In this document: one piece after another, positions 17,021 to 24,752 of the stretch
Position numbering within the stretch: the first letter of the stretch is position 1
Layout: each line of letters starts with the position of its first letter
Assembly (NCBI GenBank): GCA_946479785.1
Contig: CAMLHQ010000024.1
Location: 1 to 39,038 of the forward strand
DNA: 39,038 bases
Direction of reading: 5' to 3'
DNA from: an uncultured Nitrospira sp.
GTDB lineage: Bacteria > Nitrospirota > Nitrospiria > Nitrospirales > Nitrospiraceae
The notes under the pieces: model-generated
Databases searched by the model: none
Told to the model about the DNA's origin: nothing
Seen by the model: the letters and a program-made list of their open reading frames with translations, nothing else
Translations under genes and position numbers: made by a program

Positions 17021-17167
17021 TATCAATAGCCATGACTGCCCCACACGTACCCTTTAGAAAGAGGATGAGGGAAGAAGAAATTCCTATGCCCAATCCGAAT
17101 GAACCAGTACAATGAGCCCCACGCGCGTACCTGCCATTCCTCTCATTGATCTTTCTTGAGGAGCGTT

Positions 17168-19480
17168 ATGAGATTGCGAACCCATTGCATGATTGCCGCC
17201 TTCGTTCTCGTGCATCTGTCGCTGTTAGCCGCTGTCGGCTGCACCCAGGAAACTGCAGAGGTAAAGAAAAATCGCCTCAAAGAGCAAGCCGTTGCCTATT
17301 TCGAGAAGGGCCAATACCGAGAGGCCGTGGTTGAGCTTAAAAATGTGGTGAAAATCGCGCCGACCGATGCCGATGCGCACTACCGTATGGCGCTCGCCCA
17401 TCTCAAGCTTGGGAGCCTTGAGGACCTTCAGCAGGCATTTCAAGAGCTCTCCACCGCACTCCAACTCGACGCTTCGAACAAGGATGCCCATATTCAACTC
17501 GGCAACCTATTGTTATTGAGCTATGAACCACACAGGGCTAGAGAGCAGGCCGACATTGTACTGGCCGGCGCACCGGACGACAAGGATGCGATGGCGCTTC
17601 GAGGTCGAAGCCTGGCGCGAGAAGGAAAGTTCGCAGAAGCGACTGTCGTATTGAAAAAGGCACTCGAGCTGGACCCAGACAATGTCGGCCTCTCTCTCGA
17701 TCTGACCCAAGCCTACATGGATACGAAAGACTTCAAATCAGCAGAAACAACGCTCACTCAGGCACTGGCCGCCAATCCACGATCAAGCGAGGTTCAACTT
17801 GCATTGGGCGATCTTCAATTGGTGCAGGGCAAATATAATCTCGCTGAACACGAATATAAGAAAGCCGTCGAGCTGGCACCGGATAAGCCGCAGACAAACC
17901 TCAAATTGGCCGGAATTTACATCCTGACGAAACGCTTTCCTGAGGCCGAGGCCACCTATGCGAAGTGGGCACAAGTCGTCCCCCAGGATGAGCGCCCTCT
18001 CATAGCTGTTGGAGACTACTATCAGGTCATCGGTCAATTGGATAAAGCCCAAGACAGCTTTCAAAAGGCGATCGCAAGTAATCCGAAATCCCTCGAAGCC
18101 AGAGACCGACTAATTACGTTCTTAATCGATACGGAAAAACTCGACGAAGCTGAAACACGCACAAAAGCAATTCTTGATGAGAACAGCAAAGACATCAGTG
18201 GCCGCCTTTTCGATGGTCGGCTGAAGGTTTCCAGAGGCCAGATGGTGGAAGCAATCAAAGCTCTTTTACCGCTGAGTAACGAACAACCACAGTTATCGGG
18301 TCCTCATCATTTCCTCGGCATGGCCTATGCCGCCCAGGCGAATGTGTCTGAGGCCATCAAGGAATTTCGTGAAGCCATACGACGCGACCCGAACACGTTT
18401 CAGTCGCATGTCGCGCTTGGCGCCGCCTATCTCAGCAAGGGCGATCCGGATGGAGCCATCGAAGAAACTCAGATCGCGCTCCGCCTTAACCCTGAGAACG
18501 TGCAGGCTACACTCCTATTGGGCGAATCCTACTGGCGCAAAAGGGACATGGAAAAAAGCAAGCAAGTATTCCAGGCAATCGTCAAAGCCATGCCCCAACA
18601 TGCTCTTGCTCACTACCGCCTGGGTCTCATCGCGCGCGCACAACAGAAAGATACCGAGGCTCTCGCACACTTTGAGCAAGCGCTGAAACCCAATCCCAAC
18701 TATGTCGATCCCTTGACGCAAATTGTCGGCATCAAACTCGGTCAGGGAAAGGCGGTGGAGGCCCGCGAACGGCTCATTCAGCATCAGGGCCTCGTGCCGA
18801 AGAATGCTTCCGTCCAGATGTTGCTCGGACAATTCTATGTGGCTCAAAAACAATACGATCTCGCGGAGACCGCCTTTAAGAAAACCCTTGAGCTCAACGA
18901 AGGAGTATCGGGTGCCTATACCAGCCTTGCCGCCCTCTACATGCGAAGCGGCAAAATTGACCAAGCGGTGGCAGAATACGAAACCGCTCTCAAAAAAAAC
19001 CCCAAGCTGGTTCCTGCCATTATGGTGTTAGGAATGATTGATGAATCACGAAAGGAGTATGACAAAGCGCAGGCCCAATATCAGAAAGTACTGCAAATCA
19101 ATCCTCGCTTTGCCCCGGCTGCAAACAACCTTGCCTGGCTCATGGTCGATCGGGGAGGTAATCTCGATGTGGCGCTCGGTTATGCCGAAACAGCCAGAGA
19201 GGTGGCGCCGTACGATCCGACCATCGCAGATACACTCGGATGGATCTATTTTAAAAAAAATGTCCTCGTGACAGCCGTTTCTCTCCTCAAAGAATCTTCC
19301 GAGAAACTGCCGGACAATCCCGTTGTGTGGTATCACCTCGGCATGGCATTGCATAAGACAGGCGATCAATCGGGAGCAAAGAACGCGTTGGAACAGGCTC
19401 TGCGTCTCAACCCGGATTTTCCTGGTGCAGAAGAAGCCAAACGCACTATCGCAACCTTGAGTGGAAGTTCCCAAGGTTGA
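17168..19480 (+). CDS. Large TPR-repeat lipoprotein (PEP-CTERM system PrsT-like)
   Basis: About 770 aa from ATG 17168, preceded by GAGGAG with 4 nt spacing; the TTG at 17156 is not needed. The signal peptide ends in the lipobox LAAVGC. Roughly 18-20 TPR units follow, for example AVAYFEKGQYREAVVELKNVVKIAPTDADA and AVAEYETALKKNPKLVPAIMVLGMIDESRKEYDKAQAQYQKVL, spread to the C-terminus. The arrangement resembles the PrsT-type TPR lipoproteins linked to exopolysaccharide and PEP-CTERM/exosortase systems. Its role is probably envelope scaffold or secretion, anchored to the inner leaflet of the outer membrane or the inner membrane. It is followed 67 nt later by an SGNH hydrolase and then a PEP-CTERM protein, which supports the assignment. 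No exosortase gene is in the window. Confidence 0.82.
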   Translation: MRLRTHCMIAAFVLVHLSLLAAVGCTQETAEVKKNRLKEQAVAYFEKGQYREAVVELKNVVKIAPTDADAHYRMALAHLKLGSLEDLQQAFQELSTALQLDASNKDAHIQLGNLLLLSYEPHRAREQADIVLAGAPDDKDAMALRGRSLAREGKFAEATVVLKKALELDPDNVGLSLDLTQAYMDTKDFKSAETTLTQALAANPRSSEVQLALGDLQLVQGKYNLAEHEYKKAVELAPDKPQTNLKLAGIYILTKRFPEAEATYAKWAQVVPQDERPLIAVGDYYQVIGQLDKAQDSFQKAIASNPKSLEARDRLITFLIDTEKLDEAETRTKAILDENSKDISGRLFDGRLKVSRGQMVEAIKALLPLSNEQPQLSGPHHFLGMAYAAQANVSEAIKEFREAIRRDPNTFQSHVALGAAYLSKGDPDGAIEETQIALRLNPENVQATLLLGESYWRKRDMEKSKQVFQAIVKAMPQHALAHYRLGLIARAQQKDTEALAHFEQALKPNPNYVDPLTQIVGIKLGQGKAVEARERLIQHQGLVPKNASVQMLLGQFYVAQKQYDLAETAFKKTLELNEGVSGAYTSLAALYMRSGKIDQAVAEYETALKKNPKLVPAIMVLGMIDESRKEYDKAQAQYQKVLQINPRFAPAANNLAWLMVDRGGNLDVALGYAETAREVAPYDPTIADTLGWIYFKKNVLVTAVSLLKESSEKLPDNPVVWYHLGMALHKTGDQSGAKNALEQALRLNPDFPGAEEAKRTIATLSGSSQG

Positions 19481-19547
19481 AAAATCCGGAACTGAGTCAA
19501 TTGACCGGCCTGCGCGACGGTGTCTCCAACGCAAACTATCTCTGTGA

Positions 19548-20696
19548 ATGACCGCTAAACTGAATACCCGCGTCATTAATGCGACATTGGTTCTTGTGTC
19601 GCTTTGCCTTTCCCTGTTGTTTGCTGAAGCCTTCTGCCGCCTGGCGCTGCCAAGACCTGGCTTCACTCCCCTCGGTGGCAATTGGCTGCCCGACGCCACG
19701 ATGCCTCACCCCACCAGACTGTACGAACTCAGGCCAAATTATTCCGCAGGCCCGGGCGGAGCGTACGGAGAAATAGAAATCAAAACCAATTCAATCGGCC
19801 TGCGGGAACGACCTCTTGAAGAACTTCGCCTGTCGGAGTTTCGCATTCTCGCTATTGGCGACTCCTTCACATTTGGAGCCGGGATAAACAGAGAACAAAC
19901 GTGGCCCGCACAGCTTGAGGAAGCGCTGGATAAACGACTTCGTTCATCATCTTCATCATCGATAAAGGTCATTAATGCCGGGATTTTCGGCTACAATCTC
20001 GCTCAAATTCGTGATCTGACTGAGGAATTGTTGCCGGAGTTCTCCCCTCAAGTGGTCATTCTCGGGGTATTTTCAGGCGGGTTTGATCGATTGAAAGACC
20101 CGTACTCAATATTTGGCAACATCGTCATTCGGCAATCAGAAATCCAACAGACTCACATGGTCGAGGGCGGACTTGTTTATTCACGCATGAACAACCCGTC
20201 GATCATCGCCTTCGATCACTGGTTGGAAATGCATTCCTATTTCGGTGCGCAACTGTTTCATGGATTGCATGCTGTCTATGAGCGAGCGCGCGTCCTCTCG
20301 AACGCCGTAAATCGCCGGGATTCCCCCGCGACTCAACATCAAACCTCGGAGAGGAGATTTCTAAGAGAGGGGCTGGAAGAGATCCGACGAATGCACAAGG
20401 CTACGAGTGAGAGACACATTACGTTGATTGTCATGCTCATTGCGAGCTTCGATACGGCCAATCGAGTTTCCGAAGACGAAGAACACATAAACGATATCGT
20501 CAAGGAATGGTGTTTGGCGGAAAGAATCGTGACCTTCGATCCAACCAGAGCACTCGGTCGATCACAATCATCCCTCAGGCTAAATCTTAAAGATCATCAT
20601 TGGTCGGCATCGGCAAATAGCATTGTCGGTGAGGAACTTGCCCGATACCTGATTAATCAACATGCCCTAGGTGGTGTAATAAGAACTCCTCGATAA
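19548..20696 (+). CDS. SGNH/AlgX-like hydrolase, membrane-anchored
   Basis: 382 aa. An N-terminal hydrophobic segment (about 10-27, VINATLVLVSLCLSLLFA) anchors it to the membrane or acts as a signal. FRILAIGDSFTFGAG has nucleophile Ser106 (block I), and VINAGIFGYNLAQ is block II. The expected GxND block III is not obvious; the equivalent region reads VVILGVFSGGFDRL. Near the end, LKDHHWSASAN (Asp349, His351, Trp352) resembles the DxHW motif of AlgX/AlgJ O-acetyltransferase-type SGNH proteins rather than lipases. It may modify exopolysaccharide or act as an esterase. It follows the TPR lipoprotein, probably in the same transcript. Confidence 0.76.
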   Translation: MTAKLNTRVINATLVLVSLCLSLLFAEAFCRLALPRPGFTPLGGNWLPDATMPHPTRLYELRPNYSAGPGGAYGEIEIKTNSIGLRERPLEELRLSEFRILAIGDSFTFGAGINREQTWPAQLEEALDKRLRSSSSSSIKVINAGIFGYNLAQIRDLTEELLPEFSPQVVILGVFSGGFDRLKDPYSIFGNIVIRQSEIQQTHMVEGGLVYSRMNNPSIIAFDHWLEMHSYFGAQLFHGLHAVYERARVLSNAVNRRDSPATQHQTSERRFLREGLEEIRRMHKATSERHITLIVMLIASFDTANRVSEDEEHINDIVKEWCLAERIVTFDPTRALGRSQSSLRLNLKDHHWSASANSIVGEELARYLINQHALGGVIRTPR

Positions 20697-20746
20697 GGTA
20701 ATGCGAGAATAGTTGGAAGACTTTTTCACGATTTGGTGCAAATAGA

Positions 20747-20789
20747 ACAAGCCCCTTCCCCCTCTATTCAGAGAGGAAAGGGGCTTGTT
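20747..20789. terminator. bidirectional hairpin between SGNH and PEP-CTERM genes
   Basis: AACAAGCCCCTT on the left (from 20747) pairs with AAGGGGCTTGTT on the right (to 20789), with further pairing of CCTCT and AGAGG inside. The two genes converge here, so the hairpin could terminate both. There is no long U run on either side, so it may be an imperfect intrinsic terminator. Confidence 0.65.
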
Positions 20790-20831
20790 GTCTGTCACCA
20801 ACGGATCAGTTCTGTGAAGAACTTCCCGCTG

Positions 20832-21791
20832 TTATGCTTTCCTCATCCGGCGCAACCCCAGGGCGGCAAGGCCAGATCCCAAGAGAATGAGCGAGGCCGG
20901 CTCGGGAACGGTGCCCCCACCGCCGCCACAATTCGCACCGCAACCCTGCGTGACTTCGCCAAACACGGAGACACCGTACAGGCGACTACCACCCACGCCG
21001 GTGTTGAGTGTTTGAAGGAGGGTACCTGACGCAATATCGAACCGATACAGGATACCTGAGCCAAAGTTCCCGGACCAGAACGACGTCCCATCATTGTTAA
21101 GGTTCAGCGAGAACCAAGTGTTCTCTCCTGCCACGCTGTATGTTCCGAGAAGGACGCCCGCCGCGCTAAAATGCTTCACGTTGACCTCGTCGGCGACGAG
21201 CACGCTTCCATCGGCGAGAATACGGAGGGCAAACGCATTGGTGAGTCCCGTGGCAAAATCCGGCCCAGCAACGCCGGTCACGACGTTGACGGTATGAATC
21301 GCTGTGCCCTCTTGCGTGTACAGCATGGTCGTTTGATTGGCCGCCAAGTCCATCCAATCGATTCTAGTTGAACCGATGATGTTGCCCAGTAAATTGCCTG
21401 CTGCATCGAAGTGTCGGATTCCGCCGCCGGTGTTGCCCACATACACATCCCCTGCAGCATTGAACACGATGCTTTCAGGTGTAGAGTAGCCGCTGCCGAA
21501 GGACGAAGACGTATGGGGATCGGTTGGTCCGGCAAATTTCGTCACGCTGTTCGCGTCAAAATTCGTGACGTACATGTTGCCTGACGTGTCGAACGCACTC
21601 CCTGTATTAAACGAGCCTCCTCCGGAAGTTAAGGTGTCTTTCAAAACACCTGCAGCGCTGTACTGTTGCACCTGGCTACTACCAACTGAGGCGAAGACAT
21701 CCCCGGTTGTGAACGTCGCCGCTTGCGCAGCTCCGACAGCCATCGTGGCCGCCAGACCAACTACTCCTACGGACGCCAAAAACTTTTTCAT
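20832..21791 (-). CDS. PEP-CTERM sorting-signal surface protein
   Basis: 319 aa from ATG 21791, with AAGGGGGG about 8 nt before; the open frame extends to 21869 but would cover the promoter. The signal peptide MKKFLASVGVVGLAATMAVGAAQA is followed by a beta-propeller-like region of repeated blades (SSFNTGSAFDTSGNMYVTNF, PESIVFNAAGDVYVGNT, GLTNAFALRILADGSVLVAD), then GCGANCGGGGGT. The C-terminus VPEPASLILLGSGLAALGLRRMRKA is a complete PEP-CTERM signal: VPEP motif, hydrophobic segment and basic tail. An exosortase should recognise it. Probably a secreted exopolysaccharide-associated or surface protein. A sigma-54 promoter lies upstream. Confidence 0.93.
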   Translation of the reverse strand: MKKFLASVGVVGLAATMAVGAAQAATFTTGDVFASVGSSQVQQYSAAGVLKDTLTSGGGSFNTGSAFDTSGNMYVTNFDANSVTKFAGPTDPHTSSSFGSGYSTPESIVFNAAGDVYVGNTGGGIRHFDAAGNLLGNIIGSTRIDWMDLAANQTTMLYTQEGTAIHTVNVVTGVAGPDFATGLTNAFALRILADGSVLVADEVNVKHFSAAGVLLGTYSVAGENTWFSLNLNNDGTSFWSGNFGSGILYRFDIASGTLLQTLNTGVGGSRLYGVSVFGEVTQGCGANCGGGGGTVPEPASLILLGSGLAALGLRRMRKA

Positions 21792-21873
21792 GAAGTTACC
21801 CCCCTTGTTAAACACGCTCGATGCTTTCTTATTCAGTGAACGTGGACAACCGTCTGATTTTGCGTTCACTATC

Positions 21874-21888
21874 GCAAAGCCTGGGCCA
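21874..21888 (-). promoter_or_regulatory. sigma-54 (RpoN) promoter
   Basis: On the minus strand TGGCCCAGGCTTTGC matches the -24/-12 consensus TGGCACG-N4-TTGC: GG and GC are separated by exactly 10 nt. The predicted start is near 21862, about 70 nt before the PEP-CTERM ATG. RpoN control of PEP-CTERM genes through PrsK/PrsR is known in other bacteria. Enhancer site and TSS are untested. Confidence 0.65.
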
Positions 21889-22046
21889 TCATGACTTCAA
21901 ATGAGCAATTCTTTTCTTATCAATGAGTTATAAGTAAACCCTATAAGAGCTTGGAAGAGACAATGTAAATTTTTCCGACATGTTTCCAATCCAGAATAAA
22001 TAATGATCAATAAAACCTGACACTTAGAGAAAAATAGTCTCTGTAA

Positions 22047-22072
22047 GAAATCTTAACAAATGTAAAGATTTC
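22047..22072. repeat. perfect palindrome GAAATCTT-N10-AAGATTTC
   Basis: Two 8-bp arms at 22047-22054 and 22065-22072 around 10 nt, in the gap upstream of the sigma-54 promoter. It is about 185-210 bp upstream of the predicted start, a usual distance for an enhancer-binding-protein site. Alternatively it could be a weak terminator of the minus-strand M48 gene. Confidence 0.5.
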
Positions 22073-22174
22073 GCATAGTACTTTCGTAGGGGAAAATGGC
22101 GCAGGCGGGGCGAACATCAGAGGAAAATAGACTGAATATAGAAGACAATTCGTTGGAGTGAAAATGGGACTGAA

Positions 22175-23167
22175 TTAATTGGAAATAGAAGTGGGGGGCT
22201 TTTCAACTGCCTCGCGCTTCCGGTCAAGATCTTGAATGATCCGCTCAAGCATTTCTAGGCGCTCACGAGTCGGCGGATGGGATTGGGTGAGACCCTCCGA
22301 CGGCTCTCGCTGAAGGACTTGCATCCACCCAAGAAGTCTGGGCACTTCTCGAAGATCGAATCCGGCTCGTGTCATGAGATCGGCGGCGAACAAATCGGCT
22401 TGCCGCTCCAGATCGATTTGGTTGACACCCTTCGGCACTTCCCCCATCGTCGAATAGAGAAATCGACTCAACATCATTTGCAGTTTGGCGCCTTCCGCAT
22501 GGTCAAGGACGTGGTGCCCGACTTCATGGGCGAGCACCCAGGCCAACTGGTCCGGCGACCGGACAAACGCGAGCAATCCGCTGGTTACCACGATGAAGGA
22601 GCCGTTTGAAAAGGCGTTGACGGTAGGACTCTCGACCAATTTCACTTTCATCCGGCAGGACGGGACTGCCCTGAGATTGACTTCTCGCTCCAAATTCCCC
22701 TGCAGCACTCTCAAAGTCAAAGGCTGGATCTTCGCGCGAGTCAACCGTTGAATCTGATCGAATACGACATCGGCGCGCTGGGCGATCACCGGATCACCGT
22801 TAATCGCTACAATTTCATCTCCTATCATCATGCCGGCCTTTCCCGCTGGCAATTGTGCATGAACGTAGTGGACACGGACATGTGATGGCACCGTCTGATC
22901 GGAATTCCCTTCTACAGACGTAGCGGTATCCTCAAGAAAGAATCCATATGTATCTTCTCGTTTGAACACACATTGGTCTGCCGCCGCCACCGACAAGGGA
23001 AACACGATGTGCCACAACCGGTCTTCCGTCGATAAGTTGTCTTTGGGCAGCCCGTAGTCCCACGAACCCATGATTGTCGCGCAACTGATATGGGTCAAGA
23101 GCATCCCACCCAAGACCAGACTCCAGCCTTTACGGCCCAGCTGATGATTGTGCCTGGTCAGGAGCAT
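22175..23167 (-). CDS. M48 family metallopeptidase with PDZ-like domain (lipoprotein)
   Basis: 330 aa. The N-terminus is a lipoprotein signal with lipobox THISC (Cys29). Residues about 95-165 read like a PDZ domain (LPAGKAGMMIGDEIVAINGDPV). The C-terminal peptidase carries AWVLAHEVGHHVLDHAEG with His214, Glu215 and His218, and downstream DLERQADLFAADLMTRAGFD (Glu254, Asp258), the M48 third-ligand region. The order PDZ before M48 is uncommon; most M48 lipoproteins (BepA/LoiP) have M48 with a TPR or alone. It should act as a periplasmic zinc peptidase in outer-membrane or envelope quality control. The start overlaps the end of the nuclease gene by 10 nt. Confidence 0.87.
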   Translation of the reverse strand: MLLTRHNHQLGRKGWSLVLGGMLLTHISCATIMGSWDYGLPKDNLSTEDRLWHIVFPLSVAAADQCVFKREDTYGFFLEDTATSVEGNSDQTVPSHVRVHYVHAQLPAGKAGMMIGDEIVAINGDPVIAQRADVVFDQIQRLTRAKIQPLTLRVLQGNLEREVNLRAVPSCRMKVKLVESPTVNAFSNGSFIVVTSGLLAFVRSPDQLAWVLAHEVGHHVLDHAEGAKLQMMLSRFLYSTMGEVPKGVNQIDLERQADLFAADLMTRAGFDLREVPRLLGWMQVLQREPSEGLTQSHPPTRERLEMLERIIQDLDRKREAVEKPPTSISN

Positions 23168-24684
23168 GATGCTGCAGCCTTCTCTTTGAGCGCGCGCCTC
23201 AGTTCGACCATGGCCAACGTATCCCGCGCACAGTAGCGCAACAATGCATCCTTAATTTTGAACTGTTCAATCCAATCTCCTTCGACAAAGACCATCCGAT
23301 AATATTCGCTGGCCGCTTGCCCTCCTTCTTGAATCGTCAGATCGTCATACCCCATCGAAGGCACCACCGCCGGCAACACCGACTTGATCGAATAGGACCC
23401 TTGAAACTTCGGATGGTAATAGTGGTCCTTGATGACCGGATGCAGATCCCATAACCGTTTCATGATGGCTGAAAAAATCTGTCGAAATTCCGGAAAGGCC
23501 TCGACGACCTGTCTCATTATCGCCTCTTCATAGGCGGAATAAACAACGATGCTGCCTTTCTCGCCGAGCGATTCGATCAGCGCTTCCGCCCATCGCTTGC
23601 GTGGTTCCGTCGCGTCGCTGTGCAGGAACTCGTGATGAATGATCTCACCGGACTCAAGTTCAATGTGATTCGACCACTGCACAGGGATGGACTGATACGG
23701 TCTCGTCGCAAAAAACCTCGGGACCGCCAGCATCACTGTTTCGAAATCCACGTGATGCACTGGATATTCAACAGATTGAAGGGCTGCGCCGAGCTTAGTC
23801 GACACCCACTCGACATTATCCTTGACTCGCCGTTGGGTAAGGGACAGGCTCGCACTGTCCGGAATCTCATCGATCGTTGTGATGCCCTGCCGGACTAATC
23901 GATTCACGGTGTCCTTCGTGCCGGGCAAATAATAAATCCAGCGTTCGGGTTTATCTTTCGTGCAGTGAGCCCAGAACGGACACTCGTAGGGACTATGGCA
24001 ACGGTCGTCGGGTTCTATGGCCGGCGGTTGGGATTTGATCAGCGCCGATCTCATCGCCGCAAGTCGCTTCGGCACCTGCCCCCGCCGGCTTGCCACAATC
24101 TCCGACACGTCCTCAATGGCAAAGAGTGCCTGGAGGTCGACTTCGCTGCCTCCATATACATACCTGTTATCAATATGCATGAGACACGTTCCGGCAAGTG
24201 CGATGCCGCTCCCCAGCAATACGTGGCTTTGGATCGCCAAATCGTCCAGATGGACATCCTTGACTCGTGTGGAAGACTTCACCTCGATGAGGCGCCAGGC
24301 TGATGGCCTTCCGGTCTCATCCTGGACCCGCTCGAGAATGTCGACACGCACCACCACTCCCTCATATTCGAAGGCGCCTTCAAAGATCGCCGGCACATTC
24401 GGGTCTTGAAGCAATGCGATGGTCTGCGCGATCGCCGCCTCTCGCTGACGGAACCCAACAGTAGCAAGGACACCACCGGAAAACCGCCGCTGTGCCAGGA
24501 CGCCAATCTCCGTCCCCATATCCAAGATCGCCTGCATCGACGGATCGGGCGGTGTCGCCAATTCAGGCCGGTGTATTTCCAGATAGACACGCTTATGACA
24601 CTGCAGCCCGGAAAGGAACTTTGATTTCGACAAACGCGGTGGTGCAGGCAAGCAGGAAGGGTCTTTCTTGTCCGATTCGATCAT
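23158..24684 (-). CDS. Cas4-like PD-(D/E)XK nuclease with DUF2779 exonuclease-like C-terminus
   Basis: 508 aa. The N-terminal half (about 1-235) starts LSKSKFLSGLQCHKRVYLE and includes VDILE and RLIEVKSST, then a cysteine set Cys-x5-Cys-x5-Cys in RCHSPYECPFWAHC. Together with the Cys of LQC, this is the Cas4/AddB-type 4Fe-4S nuclease pattern. The C-terminal half (about 310-500) is DUF2779 with HHVDFETVM, VVYSAYEEAIM and YCARDTLAMVELRRAL, an RNase-H/DEDD-like exonuclease fold. The function is probably DNA or RNA processing or repair; no CRISPR array or helicase is nearby. Its stop overlaps the M48 gene start, so the two are translationally coupled although the pairing is functionally odd. Confidence 0.86.
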   Translation of the reverse strand: MIESDKKDPSCLPAPPRLSKSKFLSGLQCHKRVYLEIHRPELATPPDPSMQAILDMGTEIGVLAQRRFSGGVLATVGFRQREAAIAQTIALLQDPNVPAIFEGAFEYEGVVVRVDILERVQDETGRPSAWRLIEVKSSTRVKDVHLDDLAIQSHVLLGSGIALAGTCLMHIDNRYVYGGSEVDLQALFAIEDVSEIVASRRGQVPKRLAAMRSALIKSQPPAIEPDDRCHSPYECPFWAHCTKDKPERWIYYLPGTKDTVNRLVRQGITTIDEIPDSASLSLTQRRVKDNVEWVSTKLGAALQSVEYPVHHVDFETVMLAVPRFFATRPYQSIPVQWSNHIELESGEIIHHEFLHSDATEPRKRWAEALIESLGEKGSIVVYSAYEEAIMRQVVEAFPEFRQIFSAIMKRLWDLHPVIKDHYYHPKFQGSYSIKSVLPAVVPSMGYDDLTIQEGGQAASEYYRMVFVEGDWIEQFKIKDALLRYCARDTLAMVELRRALKEKAAASCS

Positions 24685-24752
24685 GGCTAGACCCTAGTCG
24701 AAGGTCGCATGATTTGTCCAGGCCGCACACAAGTTCTGCTAGGATGTGCCTC

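Larger units (their letters stand above)
21792..22174. promoter_or_regulatory. 383-bp gene-free upstream region of the PEP-CTERM gene
   Basis: AT-richer than its surroundings. It holds the sigma-54 element at 21874-21888 and the palindrome at 22047-22072, plus a short inverted pair CTTAT (21916-21920)/ATAAG (21930-21934). A 21-codon ORF at 22096-22161 (+) is not convincing. It also separates the PEP-CTERM gene from the M48 gene, which is transcribed toward it. Confidence 0.6.

Noticed and set aside
22096..22161. 21-codon ORF with AGGGG before its ATG
   Set aside because: Too short and without conservation evidence; it lies in a regulatory gap.
23158..24684. CRISPR-linked Cas4
   Set aside because: The protein is Cas4-like only in its N-terminal half; there is no repeat-spacer array or other cas gene in the window and the DUF2779 part points elsewhere.
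24492..24752. Upstream extension of the MATE frame
   Set aside because: It overlaps the antisense nuclease gene, contains no transporter-like sequence, and ATG 24753 has a properly spaced AGGA.
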